From Pseudomonas nabeulensis (GTDB lineage: Bacteria; Pseudomonadota; Gammaproteobacteria; Pseudomonadales; Pseudomonadaceae), in assembly GCF_004682045.1 (NCBI RefSeq), contig NZ_QUZT01000002.1, forward strand, positions 62,001 through 126,000: a DNA stretch of 64,000 bases, written 5' to 3'. Of this stretch, positions 17,819 to 25,152 are shown piece by piece. A model generated the notes under the pieces. The model searched no databases and had not been told where the DNA came from. It saw only the letters and a program-made list of their open reading frames with translations. The position numbers and the translations under genes are program-made. Within the stretch, counting starts at the first letter, position 1; the number at the start of each line of letters is the position of its first letter.

Positions 17819-19114
17819 ATGGACGTCACCGCAACCTTAAGCTTGGGCGATCCGCTGGAACCCGCACGCAAGGCCACCGCGCAAATGCTGCAAGAACGTG
17901 AGCGCACGTTCTCGCTGCCGCAGCCGTTCTACTCTGATGACCGGCTGTTCGATATCGACATGCAGGAGATCTTCCAGAAAGAGTGGTTGATCGCCGGCAT
18001 GACCTGCGAAATCCCCACCAAGGGCAACTACCTGACCCTGCAAGTGGGCAAGAACCCGATCATCGTGATTCGTGGCGCCGAAGGCGTGGTGCATGCGTTC
18101 CACAACGTATGCCGCCACCGTGGCTCGCGCTTGTGCACCAGCGACAAGGGCAAGGTCGCCAAACTGGTCTGCCACTATCACCAATGGACCTACGAGCTGG
18201 ACGGCCGCCTGCTGTTCGCGGGCACCGAGATGGGCGCCGACTTCGACATGAAGCAATACGGCCTCAAGCCTGTAAACGTGAAGACGGCCGGCGGCTATAT
18301 CTTCATCAGCCTGGCCGAGAACCCGCCAGCCATTGATGACTTCCTGTCGACGCTCAGCCACTACATGGAACCGTACGACATGGAAAACACCAAGGTGGCA
18401 ATCACCACCACCTTGATGGAGAAAGCCAACTGGAAGCTGGTGCTGGAAAACAACCGCGAGTGCTACCACTGCAACGCGTCGCACCCGGAACTGTTGAAAA
18501 CCCTGCTGGAATGGGACGACGTCACCGACCCCCGCGCCGACCAGGCGTTTAAAGATCACGTCGCCGCGTCGGCTGCTGCCTGGGATGCGGAGAAAATCCC
18601 TTACGCCCACGCCAGCTTCGGCCTGCGTAACCGCATCGTGCGCATGCCGCTGCTCAAGGGCACCGTGTCGATGACCCTGGATGGCAAACAGGGCTGCCAA
18701 AAACTGATGGGCCGCATCAAGAACCCGGACCTGGGCTCGATGCGCATCCTGCACCTGCCCCACTCGTGGAACCACTGCATGGGCGACCACATCATCGTGT
18801 TCACTGTGTGGCCGATCAGCGCCCAGGAAACCATGGTCACCACCAAGTGGATCGTGCACAAGGACGCCGTCGAAGGCGTGGACTACGACGTGGAGCGCAT
18901 GCGCCAGGTGTGGGACGCCACCAACGACCAGGACCGTCGCCTGGCCGAAGAGAACCAGCGCGGCATCAACTCCACCGCGTACCAGCCAGGCCCGTACTCC
19001 AAGACCTATGAGTTCGGCGTGGTGAACTTCGTGGATTGGTACAGCGAGCGCATGCTGAGCAACCTGGGCGCGGCGCCGGCGCCGTACCTCAAGGGTGTCG
19101 CGGTACACGAATAA
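17819..19114 (+). CDS. gbcA: Glycine betaine monooxygenase Rieske oxygenase subunit
   Basis: A 431-residue ring-hydroxylating-type oxygenase that demethylates glycine betaine to dimethylglycine and formaldehyde. The Rieske [2Fe-2S] ligands are in NVCRHRGSRLC and LVCHYHQWTYEL (C-x-H … C-x2-H). The mononuclear iron ligands fit ENNRECYHCNASHPE (two His), with a later Asp expected. Start at 17819, where AGGA lies eight bases upstream; an ATG at 17798 is in frame but poorly placed. A class B REP doublet follows the stop. Works with gbcB. Confidence 0.93.
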   Translation: MDVTATLSLGDPLEPARKATAQMLQERERTFSLPQPFYSDDRLFDIDMQEIFQKEWLIAGMTCEIPTKGNYLTLQVGKNPIIVIRGAEGVVHAFHNVCRHRGSRLCTSDKGKVAKLVCHYHQWTYELDGRLLFAGTEMGADFDMKQYGLKPVNVKTAGGYIFISLAENPPAIDDFLSTLSHYMEPYDMENTKVAITTTLMEKANWKLVLENNRECYHCNASHPELLKTLLEWDDVTDPRADQAFKDHVAASAAAWDAEKIPYAHASFGLRNRIVRMPLLKGTVSMTLDGKQGCQKLMGRIKNPDLGSMRILHLPHSWNHCMGDHIIVFTVWPISAQETMVTTKWIVHKDAVEGVDYDVERMRQVWDATNDQDRRLAEENQRGINSTAYQPGPYSKTYEFGVVNFVDWYSERMLSNLGAAPAPYLKGVAVHE

Positions 19115-19135
19115 GAAATGTGAAGACCGGCTTGT

Positions 19136-19223
19136 GTGGGAGCGGGCTTGCTCGCGAACGCGGTGGATCAGCTAGCACATACATTGGCTGACACACCGCC
19201 TTCGCGAGCAAGCCCGCTCCCAC
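19136..19223. repeat. REP doublet, class B
   Basis: An inverted pair of a second REP type, opening GTGGGAGCGGGCTTGCTCGCGAA, given here as two arms around about 40 bases. Only one other class B copy (39954) is in the window. It lies right after gbcA. Confidence 0.9.
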
Positions 19224-19305
19224 ATTGGGCTCTTCATAATGTTCAAAATTTGACCAGACTGGCTACAGCCCTCTAACCCTCTGCCCTCCAGCCTTTACCC
19301 AACAA

Positions 19306-19860
19306 CTTATCCACAAAGCCACCCACAGCAATTGTGGGCAACTGTGCTGATCACACGAAAATAACTGAAGAAAAACCGTGACTTATTCCAACCAACACTT
19401 TTCAAGCCCATCTGATCATTTTTTAACCATAACGCTGCAACCCATATAAAACGTGATCTGTAGCACTACGCAAACACCTTATCCACAGAAACGCCAACAG
19501 ACTTTGGGTGTAACTTTGCCAGCGCTGTGGAAAACCATGCGCAACCGTCATAAACCGTGGGTTTCGGGACTTTAATCCTCATCAATGGGCAAATTGATCA
19601 CTAATTGATCAATTCTGTGCAGCCCTTTATCCATATGACCTGTAGCCGATAGCAAACATCTTATCCACAGAAGCGCCAACAGACTTTGGGGGCAACTCCG
19701 AGTCGTACAACGCGCTTATCCACACAAAAACTCTCGTAAAAACCGCTACTTAGCCTGGTCATTTTTTACACAACGGTCTGTAACCCTTGATTCACGTGCC
19801 TTGCGGCCACCCACAAACACCTTATCCACAGCTCCGCTCACAGCGATTGTGGGTAAACCT
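19306..19860 (+). repeat. DnaA-box array in imperfect tandem modules
   Basis: Five exact TTATCCACA boxes, all on the plus strand, at 19307, 19479, 19671, 19716 and 19822, with near matches at 19627 (TTATCCATA) and on the minus strand at 19526. Four boxes open a degenerate ~38-base unit: CTTATCCACA, then GCC-ACAG, then TTTGGG or TTGTGGG, then AAC. Longer similarity upstream of the units (TGGTCATTTTTTA / TGATCATTTTTTA and CTGTAACCC / CTGCAACCC) gives modules of about 150–190 bases. CCCACA/TGTGGG flanks lie in units one and four. No gene in 19224–19965. Confidence 0.8.
19592..19614. repeat. AT-rich inverted repeat inside the DnaA-box array
   Basis: AATTGATCA (19592–19600) and TGATCAATT (19606–19614) are perfect nine-base arms around CTAAT. 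Each arm holds a palindromic TGATCA with a GATC core. It lies between boxes two and three and could be a protein-binding site or an unwinding element. Confidence 0.7.
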
Positions 19861-19965
19861 TCTTGCTGTACAAAAAACACCCAGCATCTACACTCTCCTG
19901 TGCAGTTAACTTCACAAGCCTGGGTTAATGCGGAAGTCCTTGGCGGGATAACAGGAGACGCACCG

Positions 19966-20463
19966 GTGATGTGGCAGGGTGAACCCAGCCATCACTGCGC
20001 CAAAGGTTTTACGCTGATTGAATTGCTACTGACGCTGGCCCTGCTGGCCACGCTCGCGACAGTGGCTTATCCGCTGACGGCACTGATGGGTAAACGTGAT
20101 CGTGAACTGGACTTGCAACGTTCGTTGCGAGAGATCCGGCGCGCCATCGATGCCTACAAGGAAGCCACCGACGACGGCCGGATTGAAAAGAGCGTCAGCG
20201 ACAGCGGTTATCCCCCCTCCCTTGAAATTCTGGTCAGCGGCGCAACCGACCGCACCAACCTGCAAGGCAAAAAACTCTTCTTCCTGCGCCGCATTCCCCG
20301 CGACCCGGTGTGCGAGTGCCCTGACCGTTCGCCCGCAGAAACCTGGCAACTGCGCAGTTACAAAAGCGCCGCCGATAGTCCACAAGAGGGAGAAGATGTA
20401 TTTGACGTTTCATCCCGCAGCACCCGGGAGAGTTTGAATGGAACGTTATACAGCCAGTGGTGA
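19966..20463 (+). CDS. Type II secretion pseudopilin-like protein 1
   Basis: A prepilin with the class 3 signal KGFTLIELLLTLA (cleavage after Gly, Glu at +5) and one N-terminal hydrophobic helix. After it comes a helical region (SLREIRRAIDAYKEATDDGR) and a C-terminal domain with PPSLEILVSG, IPRDPVC and a final tyrosine-containing YSQW. Start: GTG at 19966 with AGGAG eight bases upstream, or the ATG next to it at 19969; codons further upstream overlap the DnaA-box array and are not convincing. It needs a prepilin peptidase (PilD), which is not encoded here. Overlaps the next pseudopilin gene by 26 bases. Confidence 0.8.
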   Translation: MMWQGEPSHHCAKGFTLIELLLTLALLATLATVAYPLTALMGKRDRELDLQRSLREIRRAIDAYKEATDDGRIEKSVSDSGYPPSLEILVSGATDRTNLQGKKLFFLRRIPRDPVCECPDRSPAETWQLRSYKSAADSPQEGEDVFDVSSRSTRESLNGTLYSQW

Positions 20464-20818
20464 TCGGGGCTTTACCCTGATCGAGCTGCTGGTGGTCATG
20501 GCCATCATCGCTACCCTCATGACCCTGGTCACGCCCCAGTATTTTCGCCAGCACGCCAAGGCTCAGGAAACCGTGCTGCGCCACAACCTGTCCACTATCC
20601 GTCAAGCCCTCGACCAATACCGCGAAGACCACGGCGACAACCCCGACTCCCTACAAGCCCTGGTGGACCGCCGCTATCTGCGCGAAATCCCCGTGGACCC
20701 GGTCACCGGCAAGCGCGACACCTGGCAGCTGCAACCCTCCGATGAACAAGGCTTGGGCGACGTACGCAGCGGCGCACCCGGCACCGCAAAGGACGGGAGT
20801 ACGTATGCAGATTGGTAA
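20438..20818 (+). CDS. Type II secretion pseudopilin-like protein 2
   Basis: A 126-residue prepilin with RGFTLIELLVVMAIIATLM as cleavage site and membrane helix. The rest shares its plan with its two neighbours: RQALDQYREDHGDNPDSLQALVDRRYLREIP, DPVTGKRDTWQL and an end in YADW. This PxSLxxLV…YLRxIPxDPxTG…W pattern marks small GspG-like pseudopilins. No GspG calcium site is evident. The gene starts inside the end of pseudopilin 1 and ends inside pseudopilin 3, so the three are tightly coupled. Confidence 0.82.
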   Translation: MERYTASGDRGFTLIELLVVMAIIATLMTLVTPQYFRQHAKAQETVLRHNLSTIRQALDQYREDHGDNPDSLQALVDRRYLREIPVDPVTGKRDTWQLQPSDEQGLGDVRSGAPGTAKDGSTYADW

Positions 20819-21311
20819 ACACCGCCAACACGGCTCGGTGTTCATGGGCATGTTGGTGACGGTGGCCGTGGTGGCCGTGATGCTGATGGAAGTGGGCACG
20901 CTGTGGTCCAGCGTGTTGCAGCGCGAGCGGGAGCTGGAATTGTTGGCGCGAGGCAATGAGATCCGCCGGGCTATCGGCCTGTATTACGGTGCTGGCACTA
21001 CCTATCCCAAGTCGCTTGAGGATCTGGTACTCGACCGCCGCCAACCAACCACCCGGCGCTACTTGCGCAAGGCCTACGACGACCCCCTCACCGGCACCGC
21101 CGACTGGGGCGTGGTCGAAGGCCCGGGCGAAACCATCATGGGCGTGTTCAGCAAAGCCACAGGCACGCCGTTCAAGCAAGGCAACTTCGCCGTCATCAAT
21201 CAAGGTTTTACAGGGCAAGGTAGTTATCAAGGGTGGGTATTTCTGCATGGCTCTGGGCAGAGCAACCCTGAAGTTCCCATCAGACCCCATGGAGATCAGC
21301 CCGACCCGTAA
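20805..21311 (+). CDS. Pseudopilin-like protein 3 with a non-canonical signal
   Basis: A 168-residue relative of the two preceding pseudopilins (PKSLEDLVLDRRQPTTRRYLRKAYDDPLTG, then GSYQGWVFLHG). Its N-terminus is HGSVFMGMLVTVAVVAVMLMEVGTLW: Gly before the helix is kept, but Phe+1 and the usual Glu+5 are not, so ordinary processing and assembly are doubtful. Start at the ATG 20805 with GGGAG five bases upstream, overlapping the previous gene by 14 bases. It could cap the pseudopilus, like GspK, which also lacks Glu+5, but it is much smaller than GspK. Confidence 0.7.
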   Translation: MQIGKHRQHGSVFMGMLVTVAVVAVMLMEVGTLWSSVLQRERELELLARGNEIRRAIGLYYGAGTTYPKSLEDLVLDRRQPTTRRYLRKAYDDPLTGTADWGVVEGPGETIMGVFSKATGTPFKQGNFAVINQGFTGQGSYQGWVFLHGSGQSNPEVPIRPHGDQPDP

Positions 21312-21382
21312 CGCCAATACAAACACACTGATTGTTCCAGCCGTTCGGAACTTGGTTATCTGAATTGAAGGTGGACTAGAGC

Positions 21383-22888
21383 ATGAATACGTTAATGCGA
21401 TATTCAAAATATCTGATTCTCTGCTGGCTGACGGCAATAGTTTCAATTCCTGCAATAACGTGGGGGCACGGATTCGTTGGATACCCCATAGATAGACAAT
21501 CCAATTGTAAAAGCACAGGAGGTCACTGGTCTGGGTACATTAACGACGACGGATGCAGGACCGCGGCGGCCATTCACCAAACGGATGCCCAGAAGGCTTA
21601 CCCAACCGACCAGTTTCATGAGTACTCCATTGTGACAGGGTCAGCTACAACACCTATTGAACAGATATTGAGCCAACTTAAACCAGGCCAAGTGTGTTCG
21701 GCCAACGATGAAAAGAAGGCAAGCATGTCTGTGCCGACAGGTGACTGGACAAAAACACCTTTAACGGCTGGTTCCACGATAGATCTGAAGCTATTCATGA
21801 CAGCCGTTCATGAACCCAGCCGAGCGTTTGTCTTTATCACCAAGCCCGGATTCAATTCTGCGACGACCGCCGTAAGCACAAGTGATCTCTTGCCACTCGG
21901 AAGTATGCACACGATAACGTCATCAGACGTCAAACCGCCGCCAGCGGGGACAATACCCAAAGGCCTGTGGGCAAGTGGCGTAGTAACAATTCCCACGGTT
22001 ATTCCGGGTGGTTTGACGGGTTCTGCCGTGATTGTTTTAATTTGGGCCAGGGACGACAGCGTCGGAGAAACATTTTTCATGTGCAGTGACGTTACGTTTG
22101 GAGGAGGGCCAGACCCGGTAACACGCTATTTAATTGGTCCCTTCGTTGACCCGGCAACATTGACGGCTAAGCCCGGCGACCAAATTCGACATCGTGTCAT
22201 CAGTAATGGCACCGATGTCAGCGATGCGAAGGTAGCGCTAACCCCAGATAACTTGCCCCCCGCTCGATGGAGCCGAGAGCTTAAAGATCGCATCACCAAT
22301 CCAAGCGTTGAGATCGGCGAGCTGCAGAACGGATCCGTCAAGTTTAATACTGTGGACCCATTGAGAAATCACGTGTTCTACAAAGAGCGCGACGCCTTGC
22401 AAAACATGACGGTTATTGAAGGTGGCGGCCCTGCCCCCACACCAACCGCGATGATCACCGGTCCCACTGAATTGAAATCAGGCCAAACCTATAGCTTCGT
22501 CGGTGAGCTTAAGAACGCACAAAACACGCCCCAGTACGCGTGGGCGCCGGTACTGATCACTAACGACACCAGCAGCAAAACCGTGACCGGGACGGCACCC
22601 ACTGTCGCGAATCCCACTCAATATACCGTGCGATTGAATACGCGCGATGGTCAGACAGGTACCAATTACACTGCGACGCATACCATACGAGTTTCGCCAG
22701 CTAGCGGCGGGGATGCGCCCGCCTACGTCGAAGGTACGTCTTACAAAGATGGCGACATCGTGAGCAATAACGGTAAGAACTATAAGTGCAAGCCTTGGCC
22801 TTACACCGGATGGTGCGCGGGTGCAGCATGGGCCTACGCTCCAGGCAAAGGCACCGCGTGGGCAGATGCCTGGGAGGAAGTACCATAA
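21383..22888 (+). CDS. CbpD/GbpA-like lytic polysaccharide monooxygenase (AA10)
   Basis: A 501-residue secreted protein. The signal peptide ends at ITWG so that His29 (HGFVGYP) becomes the N-terminus, the first half of the copper histidine brace. The AA10 domain runs to about residue 235 (second His likely in FMTAVHEPSRAF; closing WARDDSVGETFFMCSDVTF). A GbpA-like middle domain (~240–350), a PKD-like domain (~355–445) and a C-terminal chitin-binding module (YVEGTSYKDGDIVSNNGKNY, with Trp-rich end) follow. Oxidative cleavage of chitin or cellulose is the family reaction. Codon use is clearly more AT-rich than the neighbours. CbpD of P. aeruginosa is a type II secretion substrate, so this is the likely cargo here. 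Confidence 0.85.
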   Translation: MNTLMRYSKYLILCWLTAIVSIPAITWGHGFVGYPIDRQSNCKSTGGHWSGYINDDGCRTAAAIHQTDAQKAYPTDQFHEYSIVTGSATTPIEQILSQLKPGQVCSANDEKKASMSVPTGDWTKTPLTAGSTIDLKLFMTAVHEPSRAFVFITKPGFNSATTAVSTSDLLPLGSMHTITSSDVKPPPAGTIPKGLWASGVVTIPTVIPGGLTGSAVIVLIWARDDSVGETFFMCSDVTFGGGPDPVTRYLIGPFVDPATLTAKPGDQIRHRVISNGTDVSDAKVALTPDNLPPARWSRELKDRITNPSVEIGELQNGSVKFNTVDPLRNHVFYKERDALQNMTVIEGGGPAPTPTAMITGPTELKSGQTYSFVGELKNAQNTPQYAWAPVLITNDTSSKTVTGTAPTVANPTQYTVRLNTRDGQTGTNYTATHTIRVSPASGGDAPAYVEGTSYKDGDIVSNNGKNYKCKPWPYTGWCAGAAWAYAPGKGTAWADAWEEVP

Positions 22889-22938
22889 CCCACAGGCATA
22901 TTCACTAACCCGATAATGACAAGAGCCAATCGTTATAG

Positions 22939-22958
22939 GGCGCCCCCCGGCGCCTTAT
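22939..22958 (+). terminator. GC hairpin after the LPMO gene
   Basis: GGCGCC (22939–22944) pairs with GGCGCC (22949–22954) around CCCC, followed by TTATAT. A weak intrinsic terminator that would separate the LPMO from the secretion genes. A second hairpin, GCCCGC/GCGGGC at 23015–23033, lies just before gspG. Confidence 0.5.
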
Positions 22959-23067
22959 ATCGAGCACCGCTACAGTTGAAGATGTACTCGTTCTAACGCA
23001 GTCCTACCGGCGGTGCCCGCTCAAAACGCGGGCCGGAAGAGTGACACCCAACCGCCGGGTTATCTCC

Positions 23068-23499
23068 ATGCACAAGCGCGCATTTATCCACAGCTCCCAA
23101 CATGGCTTCACCTTGCTGGAGCTGCTCGTCGTCCTGCTGATCATCGCCCTCCTCGCCGGCTACGTCGGTCCCAAGATGTTCGACCGCCTTGAACTGGCCA
23201 AAGTCCAGACCGCCCAAGGCCAGATGAAGTCCCTGGCGGACGCCTTGAACCAGTACCGCCTGGACAACGGCAACTACCCCGATGAAGCCCTCGGCCTGGA
23301 CGCCCTAACCACCCGCCCCGCCAACGCCAACAACTGGCAGGGACCGTATTTGAAGACGTTGCCGCCCGACCCTTGGGGCAACCCCTACCTCTACAAGAAC
23401 CCCGGCACCCCGCCCAACGATGTGGAGATCATCTCCCTGGGTCGCGACGGCAAGGCCGGTGGGGTGAACACTTACGCCGACATCGTCTATGGGCTATGA
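23068..23499 (+). CDS. gspG: Major pseudopilin GspG
   Basis: A 143-residue major pseudopilin of a type II secretion system. The signal QHGFTLLELLVVLLIIALLAGYV has Gly before the cut and Glu+5. The family marks follow: LDNGNYPDEALGLDALTT, LPPDPWGNPYLY, and the calcium-loop end ISLGRDGKAGGVNTYADI. Start at ATG 23068; a GTG at 23041 is in frame and closer to GGAAG, so nine more residues are possible. It begins the second half of the locus and overlaps the lytic transglycosylase gene's possible first start. A DnaA-box match (23084–23092) lies in the gene. Confidence 0.9.
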   Translation: MHKRAFIHSSQHGFTLLELLVVLLIIALLAGYVGPKMFDRLELAKVQTAQGQMKSLADALNQYRLDNGNYPDEALGLDALTTRPANANNWQGPYLKTLPPDPWGNPYLYKNPGTPPNDVEIISLGRDGKAGGVNTYADIVYGL

Positions 23500-23500
23500 C

Positions 23501-23965
23501 ATGCGCACGCTGCCGATGGCCCTGATCCTGTGGTGCCTGACGGGCTTCGCCCAGGCCAACTGTTGGCAACTGGCAGCCAGCCGTTACCACGTCGATCCGC
23601 TGTTGCTCTACGCCATCGCCAAGGTCGAATCCAACCTCAACCCCAACGCACGCAATATCAATGGCGACGGCAGCCGCGATATCGGCCTGATGCAGATCAA
23701 CAGCCGTCACCTGCCCGCGCTCGTTCCATTCGGTATCACTGAACAACATTTGATCACCCAGCCCTGCACCAGCGTGATGGTCGGCGCGTGGATCCTGGCC
23801 GGGTTCATTCGCGAAAAAGGCTACGGCTGGCAAGCCGTGGGCGCCTATAACGCCGGTACGCGGGCGGACCGTGACAGCCGTCGCACGCGCTATGCGTTGG
23901 CGGTGTGGCGTTATTACGCTGAATTGGTGCAACAGCGTCAGCAACTGGCGAGGCAAACGCCATGA
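23501..23965 (+). CDS. Lytic transglycosylase (SLT domain)
   Basis: A 154-residue periplasmic murein-cleaving enzyme. Signal peptide MRTLPMALILWCLTGFAQA, then an SLT domain with catalytic Glu in YAIAKVESNLNP, the GLMQINSRHLP block and GAYNAG near the end. Short single-domain enzymes of this kind open the peptidoglycan for machines such as type III, IV and conjugative systems; ordinary Gsp clusters seldom carry one. An ATG at 23489 would overlap gspG and add four residues. Its end overlaps gspF by four bases, so it belongs to the operon. Confidence 0.88.
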   Translation: MRTLPMALILWCLTGFAQANCWQLAASRYHVDPLLLYAIAKVESNLNPNARNINGDGSRDIGLMQINSRHLPALVPFGITEQHLITQPCTSVMVGAWILAGFIREKGYGWQAVGAYNAGTRADRDSRRTRYALAVWRYYAELVQQRQQLARQTP

Positions 23966-25146
23966 TCGATTTTGACGCGCGCATCATCCGCGACGGCCAC
24001 TTGCAGACCCTGCGTTTGCAGGCTCTGGACCTGGCCCAGGCGCGCCAGCAATTGCAGGCCGATGGTGCCCAAGTGATCTCGCTGCAGGCACGCCGCCCAC
24101 TGCGCTTGCCCAGCCGTCGCACGCGCTTTGCCCTAGGCTTGTTTATCCAGGAATTGGTGGTGTTGCTGGACGCCGGACTGGTGTTGGTGGAGGCGGTGGA
24201 AACCCTGCGCGACAAAGCCCCCGCCGGCGTCAATCGGCAAGTCATGAGTGACTTGCTGGAATCGATGTACCAAGGCAACTCGTTGTCCAAGGCCATGCAG
24301 CTCAAGCCCGAGGTGTTTCCCTCGCTGCTGATCGCCACGGTGGCGTCCTCGGAACACAGTGGGCAGCTGTCGGTGGCGCTGCGCCGCTATCACCATTTTG
24401 AAGCGCATCTGGAGACGGTGAAGAAACGCGTCAGCGGCGCGTTGATGTATCCCTTGGTGGTGCTCAGCGTGGGCGCGTTGATCCTGCTGTTTTTGCTGTT
24501 CTTCGTGATCCCGCGTTTCGCCTCGGTGTTCGATGCCGTGGCGGACCTGCCCGCTACAGCGCAGTTCATGGTGTGGTGGGGCGCCCTGGTGGAAAGCCGT
24601 GGCACGGAGCTGATGGTGGGTCTGGTGCTCATCCTGGTCGCACTGGTGCTGCTGTTTCGCAGCGCCGCGTTCAAACGCCGTGCCGCCGCGTTGTTCTGGA
24701 AGATTCCCAGCCTCGGTGCGCAGCGCACATTGTTTATCCTCGCGCGCTTTTATCGCACCGCCGGCATGTTGCTGATGGGCGGCATGCCGGTGGTCACGGC
24801 GGTGGAAATGTCCGGTGCGCTGCTGCCCCCCGAGCGCCAGGGCGACTTGCGCCAGGCCCTGACGGCGATCCAGGCCGGCCAGCCGCTGTCCACTTCCCTG
24901 GCCCGCCATCAACTGACCACCGCCGTCGCCGAGCGCCTGCTGCGGGTGGGCGAACAGAGCGGTGAACTGGCCGCCATGTGCGAACGCATTGCGCAGTTTC
25001 ACGATGAGGCTCTGGAGCGGGCCATCGAGCTGTTCAGCAAAGTCTTCGAGCCGTTGTTGATGCTGGTGGTCGGCGGGCTGATCGGCCTGATCGTGTTCAT
25101 GCTGTACATGCCGATTTTCGAATTGGCGGGTTCAATCCAGGGGTAA
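23962..25146 (+). CDS. gspF: Type II secretion inner-membrane platform protein GspF
   Basis: A 394-residue polytopic protein with the duplicated T2SSF domain: first copy about 65–185 (QELVVLLDAGLVLVEAVETL), a long hydrophobic helix at about 165–190 (VLSVGALILLFLLFFVIPRF), a second helix near 215–235, second domain about 265–385 and a last helix (LMLVVGGLIGLIVFMLYMPIF). It anchors the GspE ATPase under the pseudopilus. Overlaps the transglycosylase gene by ATGA. The homologue in MSHA pili is MshG. Firm as a member of the GspF/PilC family. Confidence 0.92.
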   Translation: MIDFDARIIRDGHLQTLRLQALDLAQARQQLQADGAQVISLQARRPLRLPSRRTRFALGLFIQELVVLLDAGLVLVEAVETLRDKAPAGVNRQVMSDLLESMYQGNSLSKAMQLKPEVFPSLLIATVASSEHSGQLSVALRRYHHFEAHLETVKKRVSGALMYPLVVLSVGALILLFLLFFVIPRFASVFDAVADLPATAQFMVWWGALVESRGTELMVGLVLILVALVLLFRSAAFKRRAAALFWKIPSLGAQRTLFILARFYRTAGMLLMGGMPVVTAVEMSGALLPPERQGDLRQALTAIQAGQPLSTSLARHQLTTAVAERLLRVGEQSGELAAMCERIAQFHDEALERAIELFSKVFEPLLMLVVGGLIGLIVFMLYMPIFELAGSIQG

Positions 25147-25152
25147 GCCGCG

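Noticed and set aside
19306..19860. Main chromosomal oriC
   Set aside because: DnaA boxes are present, but dnaA, rpmH, gidA and other usual oriC neighbours are not, and the flanking betaine genes lie away from oriC in known pseudomonads.
23084..23092. DnaA box in gspG as part of the array
   Set aside because: It lies 3.2 kb away within a coding region, and similar single matches occur in glyA and etfA.
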